Of a DNA stretch of 64,000 bases, positions 11,052-23,062 are shown piece after piece (positions within the stretch are counted from its first letter, which is position 1; each line of letters starts with the position of its first letter). The position numbers and the translations under genes are program-made. The stretch spans positions 3,286,001 through 3,350,000 of the forward strand of contig JAHQIY010000004.1 in the NCBI GenBank assembly GCA_019054805.1. The letters run 5' to 3'. The stretch comes from Brachionus manjavacas (lineage: Eukaryota; Rotifera; Eurotatoria; Ploima; Brachionidae). The notes beneath the pieces are model-generated. The model was not told where the DNA came from. It was given only the letters and a program-made list of their open reading frames with translations, and did no database searches.

Positions 11052-11221
11052 ATTTTGTATTCTGGTCGTTCTCCTTCAAGGCTAAAAGGACTATATAAAA
11101 GTTAGTTCCGAACATCCTTCTTTTTATTTTGATATTATTCATCTTTTACCAAAATATCTTGTTGAAAGCTGTTTTTAGGTAAAAATAACTAGGTTTAAAC
11201 GAAATCTAATGTTTCAATGTA
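11052..11221 (+). repeat. right arm of inverted-repeat block around nanos A
   Basis: Inverted partner of 8939-9105. See that entry for the shared blocks. The arm ends at TCTAATGTTTCAATGTA in both copies. No open reading frame is preserved. Confidence 0.85.
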
Positions 11222-12752
11222 CCTGAAAAATTTTAATTCTAATAACTTAAATTTTTTTCTTAATTTTATTTTAAACCCAACTAAAATTTGATTGAAGATA
11301 TCAAAGTTAAACACTACCAGAAGAATTAAAATGATTTAATTTGGTTTTATTAATTCATTCACAATTCATTCAATTTTTGATAAGATTTAAATCTTAAGTT
11401 ATTCAAACAGGGCTCTGTAGAGTCCGAGTGGTTCAATTTTAAAAAGTTAAAGAACTTTTTAGGACTCCAGACATGTAAAAATTAAATTTTAGATTAAACA
11501 TTTGTATAACAAGATTGTTTTGATCAATGTTATGTTTTTTGAGTGGTTTGTTGTCCAATGTTAGGTTTTGAATACCATATGTGAATTGAGAAAGGAAAGA
11601 TTTTTGCTTTTTAGGGGAAAGAAAACATGGCTCATCTTATTTAACAAAACAACGCTGAGAAGAAAGATTTCCGAACTTGTTTAAAATTTGTCCGTTGAAA
11701 AATGGATTAAATTCGAGTTGAAAATTTATATGTATGTAGTGGATGACAAGATTTTTAAGTTGCTTCAATTTACAGAACAAGCTTTGGCATTTTTATATTC
11801 TGTTTGTGTTTTTTGAACCAACATTGACAATGCAATGCAAATCTCTTTTTTGACTTTTTGCTTTTTTTCATACATATTCTCAATTAAATTTAAAATTTAT
11901 CCTAAAATTTTCAAAATTTTTCAATTGCAATTTATAACAAAATGCACTCTGATATATTCACATTATTTTTTAGAGGATAAAATTAATTTTCATTTTAAAG
12001 AATTTTTTATTGTATGAATCTTGTTTTTTTCATGATAATATTAAAAATTAGGAATATTATTTAACAGTGACTTAAAGTTAAAATTTTTAAAAAAAATTGA
12101 ACCAGAAATAAAAAAAAAGTTTATTTAATAATATTTAATTAAAAAAATTCGCTCATTTTTAATAAAAAAGATTTATATCTTAGCTTACACTTTTAAAGCA
12201 TAGTGCTTTAGTAAATGTTTTGAGTATGTTGGCTAGGCATATCCATTAAGAATATACATTAAATCATGAAAAAGCAATATTTATTTTTTTTTCATTAAAT
12301 TGAATTATTTAAATGAAAAAGGGTTAACTAAAAAAAATTCTAATTAAATTCCTCAGCATTGTTCGTAATTTTGTTTCACAAGTTCAACAAGTTCACACGT
12401 TTATGTCATAGACACAATTTAAAAGAAATTTTAAATTTTAATATTGAGGACATGATTCATACTCAAATGGAAAACTTTTATTTCAAGATTTATTATTAAT
12501 TTTGATATGTTTTTTGTCAGTAGATAAATACTTTTTTTAATCTAAAATAGATAAAAAATAAAAGTTTTTTATATTTTTTATAGAAGATAATAATTTAAAA
12601 AAAATAGAAAGAAACAAATAAAGTACTTTTTTACTTGTACGAAGCTTTAGCGAAAACATTTTTTTGAGCAAGAGCTACACTTTTAAAATTGCTTTTCGAC
12701 AATTTTTCTTACTTTTTTTCCTGACCGCTTATTTGCATCGATCTAGCCTTCT
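11222..12752. other. intergenic, no recognisable gene
   Basis: AT-rich with many homopolymer runs. A 60-aa open frame at 11835-12017 (+) is low-complexity F/I/K and not credible. Nothing else seen. Confidence 0.5.
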
Positions 12753-12900
12753 TCAAGATTTTGGCGAAGAAGGCATAAGTTGAGAATACCGCGCGAGAAT
12801 ATTGAACTCTTCAACATCATAATCAGTATTATAAAATTGATTCTCCCAATCATTGACTGATAATTGTACAGGACTCCTTTGGACAACATTATTTAAATCA
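12753..12900 (-). CDS. possible terminal exon of an unidentified gene
   Basis: After a plausible acceptor (AAAAG at 12901-12905 on the reverse strand) a 49-codon open stretch reads DLNNVVQRSPVQLSVNDWEN and then QFYNTDYDVEEFNILARYSQ before a stop. Base composition is less AT-rich than the surroundings and residue usage looks coding. It does not join in frame to the GPCR upstream by any splice site I could find, so it may belong to a different or decayed gene. Function unknown. Confidence 0.3.
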
Positions 12901-12974
12901 CTTTTTTTTATTTTTTTTAAAAACTGAAAATTATTTTTGTCAATTTTTTTTTAAATATTATAATACACTCAAAA

Positions 12975-13045
12975 AACAGGGTTCAAACGAAGGCTAAGTG
13001 CTATTCGGACGCTCCTGGGATTTAATCCCAAACTATTTTTTAATA
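12975..13045 (+). mobile_element. LINE 3' tail remnant
   Basis: GGACGCTCCTGGGATTTAAT then CCCAAACTATTTTTTAATAA matches the tail at 35214-35285, including GGGATT..TCCCAAA(C/T)TATTTTTTAA. No coding part remains. Confidence 0.5.
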
Positions 13046-13427
13046 ATAATAACAATAGTAGTACAGGAGTTGATGAAGCCTCAGAACTTTTTTTTTTACT
13101 CAATTGTAACATCTAGTTTATTTTTACTTTTCCAAGTATTATTCAAGAAATTAAGAAGAATATCATTAATGTAAAACCTAATTAGTTACTAGCGTAAGAA
13201 ATTAATTGAATTTAAAAACCGAGAATTTTTTGAAGTTGAATTGAAAAATCAAAATTTTTTAATACTTTAATGATAGATTTCTATTTCACAAGACAATTGT
13301 CTACATTTAAATGGAAATATCCTTTGACAATTATTTCTATCTTATTACAAAATTTTTTATTTGCCTTTTTTACATAAAATTATCTACAAAAAAAAAATTT
13401 TTTCTACTAAATAAAAAAACAATGCCT

Positions 13428-14468
13428 TTATAATTTGACACAAAGTTTTTGATCAACATGAAAAGAGCACTTTTTGGTCAACTTTCCTCGACAAAGTCTA
13501 AAATTGTTTCTATAGACTTTATTGTATCTAAAGAATACAATGATCTTAAAAATGACTAGCAAACGCAATCCGGCATTACCAATAGCACACAATGTATAAT
13601 CTATAAAGCTATTCCTTGTCTGGAGCAATTCATGGAGACCGTAATACAAAGCATAGGGAATCGTTCCAAACGAATAATTAAAAGCTATCAAAATAACCAT
13701 CTGTGTGACATTCTTTTTTGCTCTATTTTCCACTTTTTCTCTCGGGGCCCAGGTTTGCTTTGCTTCCATGTTTATATTGTTCGAACTAAACTCCGACACT
13801 TTGATCAAATTTTTTTCCTTAAGATACGCTTTGAACTTAATTACAGTAAATGAGTTTACAGTTAACAAAACAAACGAGCCTATAAATAGGCGAATTGATG
13901 ACAAAAAAATTGGAACTATTCGTCCGGCTTCGGAATTTCCAAATTTAGAATAGACGGTCTGATACCCATTTTGGCCAGAATAGGTAATTTTTTTCAGACA
14001 CAAAACTGGTGAATAAAAAACTAAAGAAACAATGGCCACAAGTACCATTATTTTAAGAGGTTTATGCTTCTGCAAAGTCTTGCGTTTAGCAATCAAAAAA
14101 TATCTCTGGATAGTTATAAAAAGTTCGATTAAGATATTATAAATTGCCAGGCAGCTGGTAAAATAGTCGTCCAGAACTATTATATACACCATTTTGATGA
14201 AACTGGCACCATTCATCGAGTCGCAGGGAGTACCACAAGCAATCAGAGCATAGAAAGAAATTATAAACATGTACAAAAAATCCACAATAGAAGAGATCAA
14301 ATAGTACTTGTAAACATTATCTTTTAGTCTTAGTTTTAGGAAGATGATTATATTTATTATTGAAGTAATGGTTCCGATTAAAGCTAATCCTGCGAATATC
14401 AATTCGTCTACTTTAATGTTTGTCTTTTGTATCTCGATCTGTGGTGGGTTAGAATTTTGAAAAATCAT
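13428..14468 (-). CDS. rhodopsin-like (class A) G-protein-coupled receptor
   Basis: 346 aa, single exon, from the first true ATG at 14468; the frame is open upstream but only with non-ATG codons. Seven hydrophobic segments: TM1 LIFAGLALIGTITSIINIII, TM2 YYLISSIVDFLYMFIISFYA, TM3 ending in ELFITIQRYFLI, TM4 IMVLVAIVSLVFYSPVLCL, TM5 IRLFIGSFVLLTVNSFTVI, TM6 VTQMVILIAFNYSFGTIPYA, TM7 around CAIGNAGLRLLVIFKIIVFF. Cys residues before TM3 and in extracellular loop 2 are not clearly paired. The usual DRY at the end of TM3 is replaced by QRY, and NPxxY in TM7 is not evident, so it is a divergent receptor, probably peptide-type, of the kind expanded in lophotrochozoans. Ligand cannot be told. The short tail is basic with several Cys. 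Confidence 0.85.
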   Translation of the reverse strand: MIFQNSNPPQIEIQKTNIKVDELIFAGLALIGTITSIINIIIFLKLRLKDNVYKYYLISSIVDFLYMFIISFYALIACGTPCDSMNGASFIKMVYIIVLDDYFTSCLAIYNILIELFITIQRYFLIAKRKTLQKHKPLKIMVLVAIVSLVFYSPVLCLKKITYSGQNGYQTVYSKFGNSEAGRIVPIFLSSIRLFIGSFVLLTVNSFTVIKFKAYLKEKNLIKVSEFSSNNINMEAKQTWAPREKVENRAKKNVTQMVILIAFNYSFGTIPYALYYGLHELLQTRNSFIDYTLCAIGNAGLRLLVIFKIIVFFRYNKVYRNNFRLCRGKLTKKCSFHVDQKLCVKL

Positions 14469-15315
14469 TTTTAAGAATTTAAAACTCTTTCTGTTGTTTT
14501 TATATGAAAATTTTTCAACTCCTTTTTGGATCAAATCATCCCCGAAGGCTTATATTTCAAGATCTGTATTATATCTAAAAATTAAAGATTGAATTAAATT
14601 TTTGAACATTTTTATCTAAAAAATAAATATTAATTATTAGAAATTCGAAAAATATCAAGTCTCCTATTTCGAAAAAACAAAATTTAACCACAACCAATAT
14701 CACCATCTTATATCACTTTTTTTCTCAAACTACAATCTCGATTTAAAAATTTTTGTTTTTTAATAAAGAAATTTTTTAGAATTTCGGATTGTGCGTATTT
14801 AGTAGAAATGGTGACGTTGAGATTTATATTCAAAATTTAAATTTTTATACATCTTTATTTGACTAAAATATAAAGACTAAGATTTAACAAAATTTTAGCA
14901 CAGTTTTTGAAAGAAGCTTTAAAAGGTTCAAGATATAAATTTTAAAAATGTTTGTTTTAATGTTTTTGAATAGTTGTTTTTTTGATGAAATTTACGCTTT
15001 TGCGTCTAATATTGTTTTATGATAAAATTCTGAATCAATTGAAAAAAAAAACAGAAATAAAAACCAACTCAATAAATAAATCAAATAAAGCAGATTTTAT
15101 TTGAAAAAATTGAAGCTAATAAATTATAAAAAGATAAGTTCGAACATTTATTGTCCTAATAATTTTAGAATCATGCATTTCATTTATATCTGATGACGGT
15201 TCTAATTATTATTTTTCAATTTGATTAAAAATAGTTAAACTTTGAATTTATTAACATTCTATTGAAATTTAAAAAAATGCTTATTCATTTTAAAAATAAA
15301 GAAGAGCATTTAAAG
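14469..15315. other. intergenic, no recognisable gene
   Basis: Very AT-rich; no open frame with coding character and no clear repeat. Confidence 0.5.
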
Positions 15316-15319
15316 AAGG

Positions 15320-15690
15320 TATTGTAAAAGGGCAACAGCGTAGATGAAATACTGTTAGACTTTTCAAAAGCTTTGATACTGTACCCCATCAACGCCTTCT
15401 ACAAAAACTGCGTTGCTATGGTCTAGGTGAGAAAATGGTTAAGTGGGTAGATGACTTTTTGAGTAAGAAAAGCCAATTGTCGATGGCGATGGAGTTTAGA
15501 AATGGTCTGAGGTATAGAATGGAGTACCCCTGGTGTTTGTTCTGTACATAAATGACCTCCCTGATCGTGTTTCAAATAAAAAAAAATTGTATGCAGATGA
15601 CTTAAAAATACTTGCCATTTTAAATAGAAAAAGCGATGTTGCAGAAAGATCTGGATGCATTGTGTCAATGGATTAAGCTGAGAAAGAGAA
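15320..15690 (+). pseudogene. LINE reverse transcriptase fragment
   Basis: Read across frameshifts, the plus strand gives FSKAFDTVPHQRLLQKLRCY, then VLYINDLPDRVSNKKK and YADDLKILAIL near 15590-15620. These are RT fingers/palm motifs including the catalytic YADD, of CR1-like elements. At least three frameshifts within 370 bp show long decay. No tail or ends are visible. Confidence 0.8.
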
Positions 15691-16142
15691 AGGAATCGGA
15701 ACAGTTTGAAAAAACAATTAAGAAATTAAAAAGTTGTGACATGCAATTGAAAAATTAAAAAACTTCTAAAAAAATAATTTTTAATTTTATTTTTGCTTTT
15801 TTGGCAGTTGTTGATTCTGTAGAAAAAACTGTTGCAAAATATGCTTTATTAAATTGAACACCAGTTTTATTTCAATTATTTGTAATTTGCTACATGTAAA
15901 AAAAATCAAAAAGTTAAAAAAATCTTTATGTTTAGAAGGACGAATTGAAATTTGTGGGAAACAGTCCCAAATTTAATATTTTTTAAATATTCTTAATAAA
16001 ATTTTTGTGTTAAAAATGTTCAAAATTATCAATTTATTTTTTAATTTTTAAAATTTTTGACTTAGTTTAATTTTCATTGCTCCAAGCTTCTCAGCCGCAA
16101 TTTAGATTCTATATTTATTTAAATAAAAAAAAAGATTTTTTT

Positions 16143-16557
16143 TTATTCAACTGAGTGTCACAAATTTAGCATTTCTTGATATTTTCGAATCTTTTATCAT
16201 TATAATTAATTTCAGTTGAACTGGTAGTTATAATATCTAGATTCCATTAACTTTTTAATTTTTTAATATTTGGTCAGTTGGACTCTCTAAAACGCTTTCT
16301 TTTGATAAAGGTCGACCCATTTTTGATAGATAATAAAAAAAACAATTTATTATCTTAGAGGATTATTAAAGTTATTATACGAATTTAGTGACATGTCACT
16401 ATAGAATCATTTACATGTTATAACAGAGTGTCACTAAAATAGAGTACTCTATTTTAAAGACATGTCACTCAATTCGGATGATTACGTTAATTATTTATAA
16501 TGATAATAGATTCGAAAATATCAAGAAATGTTAAATTTGTGACACTCAGTTCAATAA
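16143..16557. mobile_element. MITE with ~67-bp terminal inverted repeats
   Basis: The left end (16143-16210) and the reverse complement of the right end (16490-16557) match at nearly every position: TTATT(C/G)AACTGAGTGTCAC, then CATTTCTTGATATTTTCGAA and TATCATTATAA. The interior has further palindromic blocks around GACATGTCAC (16391-16473). No coding sequence. Superfamily unassigned; a TA or AATAA-type duplication cannot be told from the repeat itself. Confidence 0.85.
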
Positions 16558-17340
16558 GGTTTTTAAATTTATTGTTCCAATTTGGTCAAAATAGAAGTAG
16601 CTTTTTCTTAAAATAGTTAAAGAAGACAAAAGTGAACAAAAAAAGCTCTTAAATAATGACATTTTTGTCGCTTTTTTTTTGATTTTGGAACTAAAAAAAG
16701 GGGACACAAATTTAATGGAAAATCGGTAAGGTTCTTAATGATAATTGTAATCAAAATATGATTTAAAATAAAATATATTAGTAATATAACTAGATTAGTG
16801 GAAAAAAACTGAATCTGTGATCGAAAATTTAATTTGAGATTGTTTTATTAAAATAGTGGTATAAATTAATATTTCATGGTATTTCTTACTATTTTAGTGG
16901 TTTAATAATATTATTGCTCTTTTTATTAGGTTTTGTTAAAATAATTAAATTCTTTTAATGCATTAAATTTGTGATATGAATTTTGTATTTTTATGGTAAA
17001 ATAATATTGTGGCTCTTTTCATTAATAATCTAATAGAAAAATACTTTTCTTCTAGATGAAAACAGAGTTGGTCAAATTACTACATTAATATATCTTTTTT
17101 TTTTAAATTAGTTTTATAAAATTTGTTCCTACATTTAAAGGATCCAAACTTAAAAGCTTATGTTTATTAAATTAACCTATAAATTAATTTAAAAAATTTT
17201 AATGTAACATGCTTTACATTTCAAGTAGATTTAAAAAATAAATAGTTTCTCAACTAATAGGTTAATTTTATTAATATCTAAATTAGAGATTTAGGTTTTC
17301 ATTACAGACAAGAATTTTGAAAAAAAATAAAGTTCAGGCT
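16558..17340. other. intergenic, no recognisable gene
   Basis: AT-rich, with homopolymer runs; nothing supported. Confidence 0.45.
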
Positions 17341-17344
17341 TTAC

Positions 17345-17512
17345 TTAACTTTCGTTTCAATTCGATCATTTCAATTCAGAAAAACATGAATGAATTTTTT
17401 ACTAAAAGAGGTAAAATGCTAAATTATAAGCAGCTTTGCTCAATCCGAAAAAATATGCAGAAAATCTGCATGGCAATTTCACAGTTGATTAGAATACTTT
17501 TTAATGGCTTAT
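17345..17512 (+). repeat. second copy of the ~170-bp repeat at 9130-9305
   Basis: Same orientation and block order as 9130-9305. The surrounding 73-codon frame (17317-17538) reads FNSIISIQKNMNEFFTKRGK and LCSIRKNMQK, open only in this copy. Not a recognised family. Confidence 0.55.
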
Positions 17513-18400
17513 TTTATTGCTTATTTTTAATAATTTGAATTAGAAAAAATTTAAATTTAAAACACTTATATTACTTAACTTGATGATCTTATGTATTTTT
17601 AGGTCTTTTTCAATTCTATGATATCTCTTTTGTTAAATTCCTTTAAAAAAATTCAATAGTTAGGGGTTGTTCATGTTCTTTATTGAATTATTTTTTTCTT
17701 GGCGAAAAAAACTCAAAAAATCAAATTTAAAATTGAATAAAATTAGAAAAAATTAATTTAAAAAATATTTTTTTTATGGTAACATAGCCTAAATGGATTT
17801 AATGTAAATTCGGTGACGTAATTTGAAAAACCGAAATATATCAGTCGTTTTTTTTTTTTTTTAAACAACCCACATATTCTTGTAAATCTTGAAGAGAGGA
17901 AGCCAAATATATATGTGAATTATTTTTAATTCAAAGTTTATTTTCGGCTAATTCGGTAGAATTTTTCAAATTAGTAATTATGTTTGACAATTTTTGATCC
18001 GATGACGGAACAAGTTTGAACTGACCTTATTTGCTTATCGTTTTCAGTGGGTCTTAATTAATAGAAAATAATTTTACTAGAATTTTCAGAAAGCCGATGG
18101 GTCCGTTGTCTAATGTTGTTATTTTTTATGGGTTAAGAGGTTAATGAGGTATCACCTCAATACCCAAAAATCCCACCCATTTACCCCTAAAAATAAAGTA
18201 ATTAACATAATTAGACTGAAAGGACAAAAATGATCACAATGACGTCATTTTTTATGAAACATTTAAAATTTTGTTTCTCCTTTTTTTACAAAAATAATTT
18301 GATTTTATATGATAAAAATATTCATTCTGTTTTATCAATAATCGTCAATATTTTATAAAAATGAATCAGAACAAACAAAAAGAAGTTAAAAAAAAAAAAG

Positions 18401-18506
18401 TATTCGATGGAAGATCTTGAAAACGCAAAAAAAGATGTTTTTGAAAAAAAATTGAACACTACTCAAGCTTCAAATTTATACAACATTCCGAGACAGATCT
18501 TTTTAA
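18401..18506 (+). pseudogene. psq-type helix-turn-helix transposase fragment
   Basis: Reads YSMEDLENAKKDVFEKKLNT then TQASNLYNIPRQIF. This is a good fit to the pipsqueak/CENP-B N-terminal helix-turn-helix (YSxEDLExAxxxVxxGxLSxxxASxxYxIPxxTL). It is preceded in another frame by an ATG with a Lys-rich start (18361), so a frameshift in the A run separates them. Nothing after it resembles the DDE core. Flanking sequences at 18155-18195 and 18840-18875 share CACCCATTTACC in inverted orientation, suggesting a decayed terminal-repeat element around it. Confidence 0.65.
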
Positions 18507-18606
18507 CTAATCTTTTTAACTAAAAAATATCAAACATAAAATTTATTTTGAATTCGTTAATAATTCGTTTAAATTATTTTCTAAAAAGTTATGTTTTAGC
18601 GTATAT

Positions 18607-18692
18607 TTAAAAGAATGATAACAAAGAATATTTTAAATATTTATATTTTTAAAAGAATGATAACAAAGAATATTTTAAAAATTTATATTTTT
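18607..18692. repeat. 42-bp tandem duplication
   Basis: AAAGAATGATAACAAAGAAT followed by ATTTTAAA.ATTTATATTTTT occurs twice head to tail with a period of 42 bp and one or two differences. Confidence 0.8.
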
Positions 18693-18984
18693 AAAAATAA
18701 CATTTAAAATCCTTTTTTTAATTATTATCGGGCTAATTGGGTGAATTCGGTGAATATTCTGGAAAAGAGGTTAGTTTTGGGGCAAAATATATATGGTTTT
18801 CGGGGTATTTCGGTTAACCCAATTATCCCTATTAGCCCTAACATAATTAACCGCAGGAGGTAAATGGGTGAGTCAAAAAAATAGGTCTAATTCGGTGACA
18901 ATTGTTGGAGTTTTCGAGCAAAATGGGATCGTTTTATGCAATAAAAAAAAATAGGTCACCCGGTTAGGATCATTTACCATATTC

Positions 18985-19940
18985 TTTTTTTAATTTCTTG
19001 GAGTAATTTATTTCAAAAAATGATACTAATAATTGAGTTTCTATTTCTATTAATAAGAGGTTTAAAGATTTTCTCAATTGTAGTAGTAATGAATCTACAT
19101 GAATTGGAAATAGCTACAATCAGTTAAATGATATAATAGTTTTGTAAAGTTTAATAGATCACATTATTAATTATTAATTTAGAACATTTCGATTCTATTT
19201 ATTTTATTGTGGGATACGATTTCAGTGATCATTAATTTTTAAGCTCTTTTCTTTTTTCAACAATTAAAAAGATTATTTAATATTTTATTAAGGATGCATA
19301 TTAGCCTGTCATATCAATAATAAAATTGTCATATGAAAATTCATGAAATCGCCATTTGGATAATTAAATTAAAGATTTTAATTTATTAAAACTTTTAATA
19401 TTTATTTTAATTCTAACTAATAGTTCTCTAATCTACAAAAGATCTTTCGGACCTATTTGTCCTTTTACTTCATTGACCTTTTAATTTCGAGCAATTATTT
19501 AAAAGTATTCCAGATCCCTGGAAATAAATGATTTAGGCATATATAAGTTATGTTCCTCATTGCGAAAAAAATTGAGAGTAGGACGGCACTTCCAGCATCA
19601 AAATGAATAGAACCAAGTCAAAGAAAAATAGAAGAAAAATCTTAAAATTTTATCATTATTTACTTACTTTAGAAAAGCTTTTGGTGAGATTAATTCCATT
19701 CTTTTTCTTATAAAATTGCTTCGTTATCGGTTAGGCAATAATTCTTAAGGTCTTCTTTCTAACTATTGGAAAAAAAAGGTCACAAGTAATTTCCTTGAAA
19801 AATTTTTTTCTACAGCACTGAAATTCACGTTGGGTCTTACTTTTTTTTTTATCAATGATTTTCATTATCGATTAGAGGGTTTGATGAAAAAATATTTGGC
19901 TGAAGACATTGTTTTAATACATTTTTATATAATCATTAAA
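18985..19940. other. intergenic, no recognisable gene
   Basis: Nothing coding seen. 19375-19440 resembles 1370-1435 (both end TAACTAATAG followed by CTCTAA). Confidence 0.4.
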
Positions 19941-19942
19941 TG

Positions 19943-20275
19943 CTATTTAACGTTCTTAATGAGTTGACTTCTCTCCGTGTTTCTCAGAGCCGACCACTTG
20001 ACTTTTTCAAGGATGGCAATATCTCTCCTCAGATACGGGTTCCAAGCCGGCACTGAAATCTCCAATTGCGGACGAATGTAGGTGCGATATAGTGAGACCC
20101 ATAGTTCCACATCCCTAGACACGAATGTATTTCTTAGCATTCCTAGAACCTGGTAAGTTTTTGATGCGGCATTAGCGAACTGTGAGCTGAGCTTAAAATC
20201 AGAAGTGAGAATCAGGTCACGTTTTTCGGAGGTGTTTTGAAGCTTTATGCGAGAGCCATCCTTCTTTTTAGTAAA
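19943..20275 (-). pseudogene. LINE ORF2 thumb fragment (CR1-like)
   Basis: On the reverse strand one frame reads EKRDLILTSDFKLSSQFANA, VLGMLRNTF and LYRTYIRPQLEISVPAWNPY then LRRDIAILEKV. These are the well-known thumb motifs of CR1-like reverse transcriptases (LYKTYVRPHLEYxxxxWxPYLKKDIxxLEKVQ). About 110 codons remain without a stop, ending at 19943, so this fragment is younger than that at 15.3 kb, but both ends are lost. Confidence 0.85.
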
Positions 20276-20279
20276 TATT

Positions 20280-21545
20280 TAGTAAATTCTGAAAAACTAC
20301 GATAACAAAAATCAACTAAATTTTAATTTTATTTTCGTTTAAGTATAGGGAATACTTTTACTTTCTTAATTTATTAATTGGTAGTAAATTTTTTTTAGAA
20401 TTTTATTGTCATAAAAATGAATCATAAGCCAAATAAGATAAGAAAGAACAAGACACCATTAACAGCTCCATCTTGTCCAAATAAGAATTTATTTGAAAAA
20501 CTCAAACTCAAACGAAAATTTACAAAAACACAAATTTTAACTTAAATTTTGGCTAATCAGATATAACAGTTAAGCAGTCAATAACCAAAATCACTACTTA
20601 TCAACGACTGTAAAAATGAAGTCTTGTTAAAAAATTTATTTTGCCATATTGATTTATGTTCCACTTTTTTATTTTGTTTCTCAAGAGAAAATAATTAAAC
20701 TATCATTTTTCGATATTTAAATCGTTTAAGTTTAAATTTCAAGTTTATAACTTGAATTGCATAAACTTTTTGAAAATTGTGACAGCTACTATTAGTATTG
20801 CTTTTTATCTATTCAGCAAAGAACATTGGAGAGCGTGTTACATTGTTATTTTTTTCGATAATTTACCTTAAAAAATTTTACATCTTTGTTTTTGAATGAA
20901 ATAATTTATTTTGTTAATAGATGTGGTCAATCTTGACAAATCTTATAAGAAAAATTTTAAAATGACAAAAAAATATTTTTTTTTAATTTCTGATTTTATT
21001 AGTTTGACCAAAATAAACCTAGAAAATTTTGTTTCCTGACGAAAATTTGGCAAAATATAATTTAATATTTGATGCTTAAAACGATATATAGCAGAAGAAA
21101 TGAAAATTTAGTAGTTAATATTGAATTTCTCATTGCCATACATGAAAAAAAAAAAAAAAAATTTTAAAAAAAATTAGATAATAATAATACATTATAAAGC
21201 ATTTATCAATAAAATATATAAGATTCGATATTAAAACTAAATTAATGAAAACTGTCGCTTTAAATAGTTTGAATTTTATTTAAAATATTCTCATATGATT
21301 TTAAGGAGGATAAACTTTGAGCCTAAAAAATGTCACGCATTTCAAGATTGATCATCAATTTTAATTAATTCCAATATTGATAACTTTAGTTAATTTTCTA
21401 ATATCACGTTTTTCTAAATAATATTAAAATTTTTTTTTTTTAATTATCTTTATTAAACAACTAAATCCAAAATACTTGAATATTCGTTTAGGTTTTTTCT
21501 TTAACTAAACTTGAAAATAAAACGTCATTGTCCTAAATAATTAAT
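20280..21545. other. intergenic, no recognisable gene
   Basis: AT-rich spacer downstream of GOT1; poly-A runs near 21145. A reverse-strand AATAAAG at about 21448-21454 could serve GOT1 polyadenylation. Confidence 0.4.
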
Positions 21546-21548
21546 AAA

Positions 21549-22882
<1,334 letters not shown>

Positions 22883-23062
22883 TTTTTCTAAAATTTTATT
22901 TTTTTTTTAAAGAAAAAAGATAAATTTTAAATAAATTTTATTTACAATCGGAGTTTTTAGGCCCCAAACTAGCTCATAGATAAAGATGCTTACGAAATGA
23001 TAATTTTATTACGATTTACAAATTATTTATAATTTAAATTGGCAAAAAAATTGGAGGATAAT

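Noticed and set aside
13632..13953. Plus-strand frames opposite the GPCR
   Set aside because: Shadows of the receptor; no independent support.
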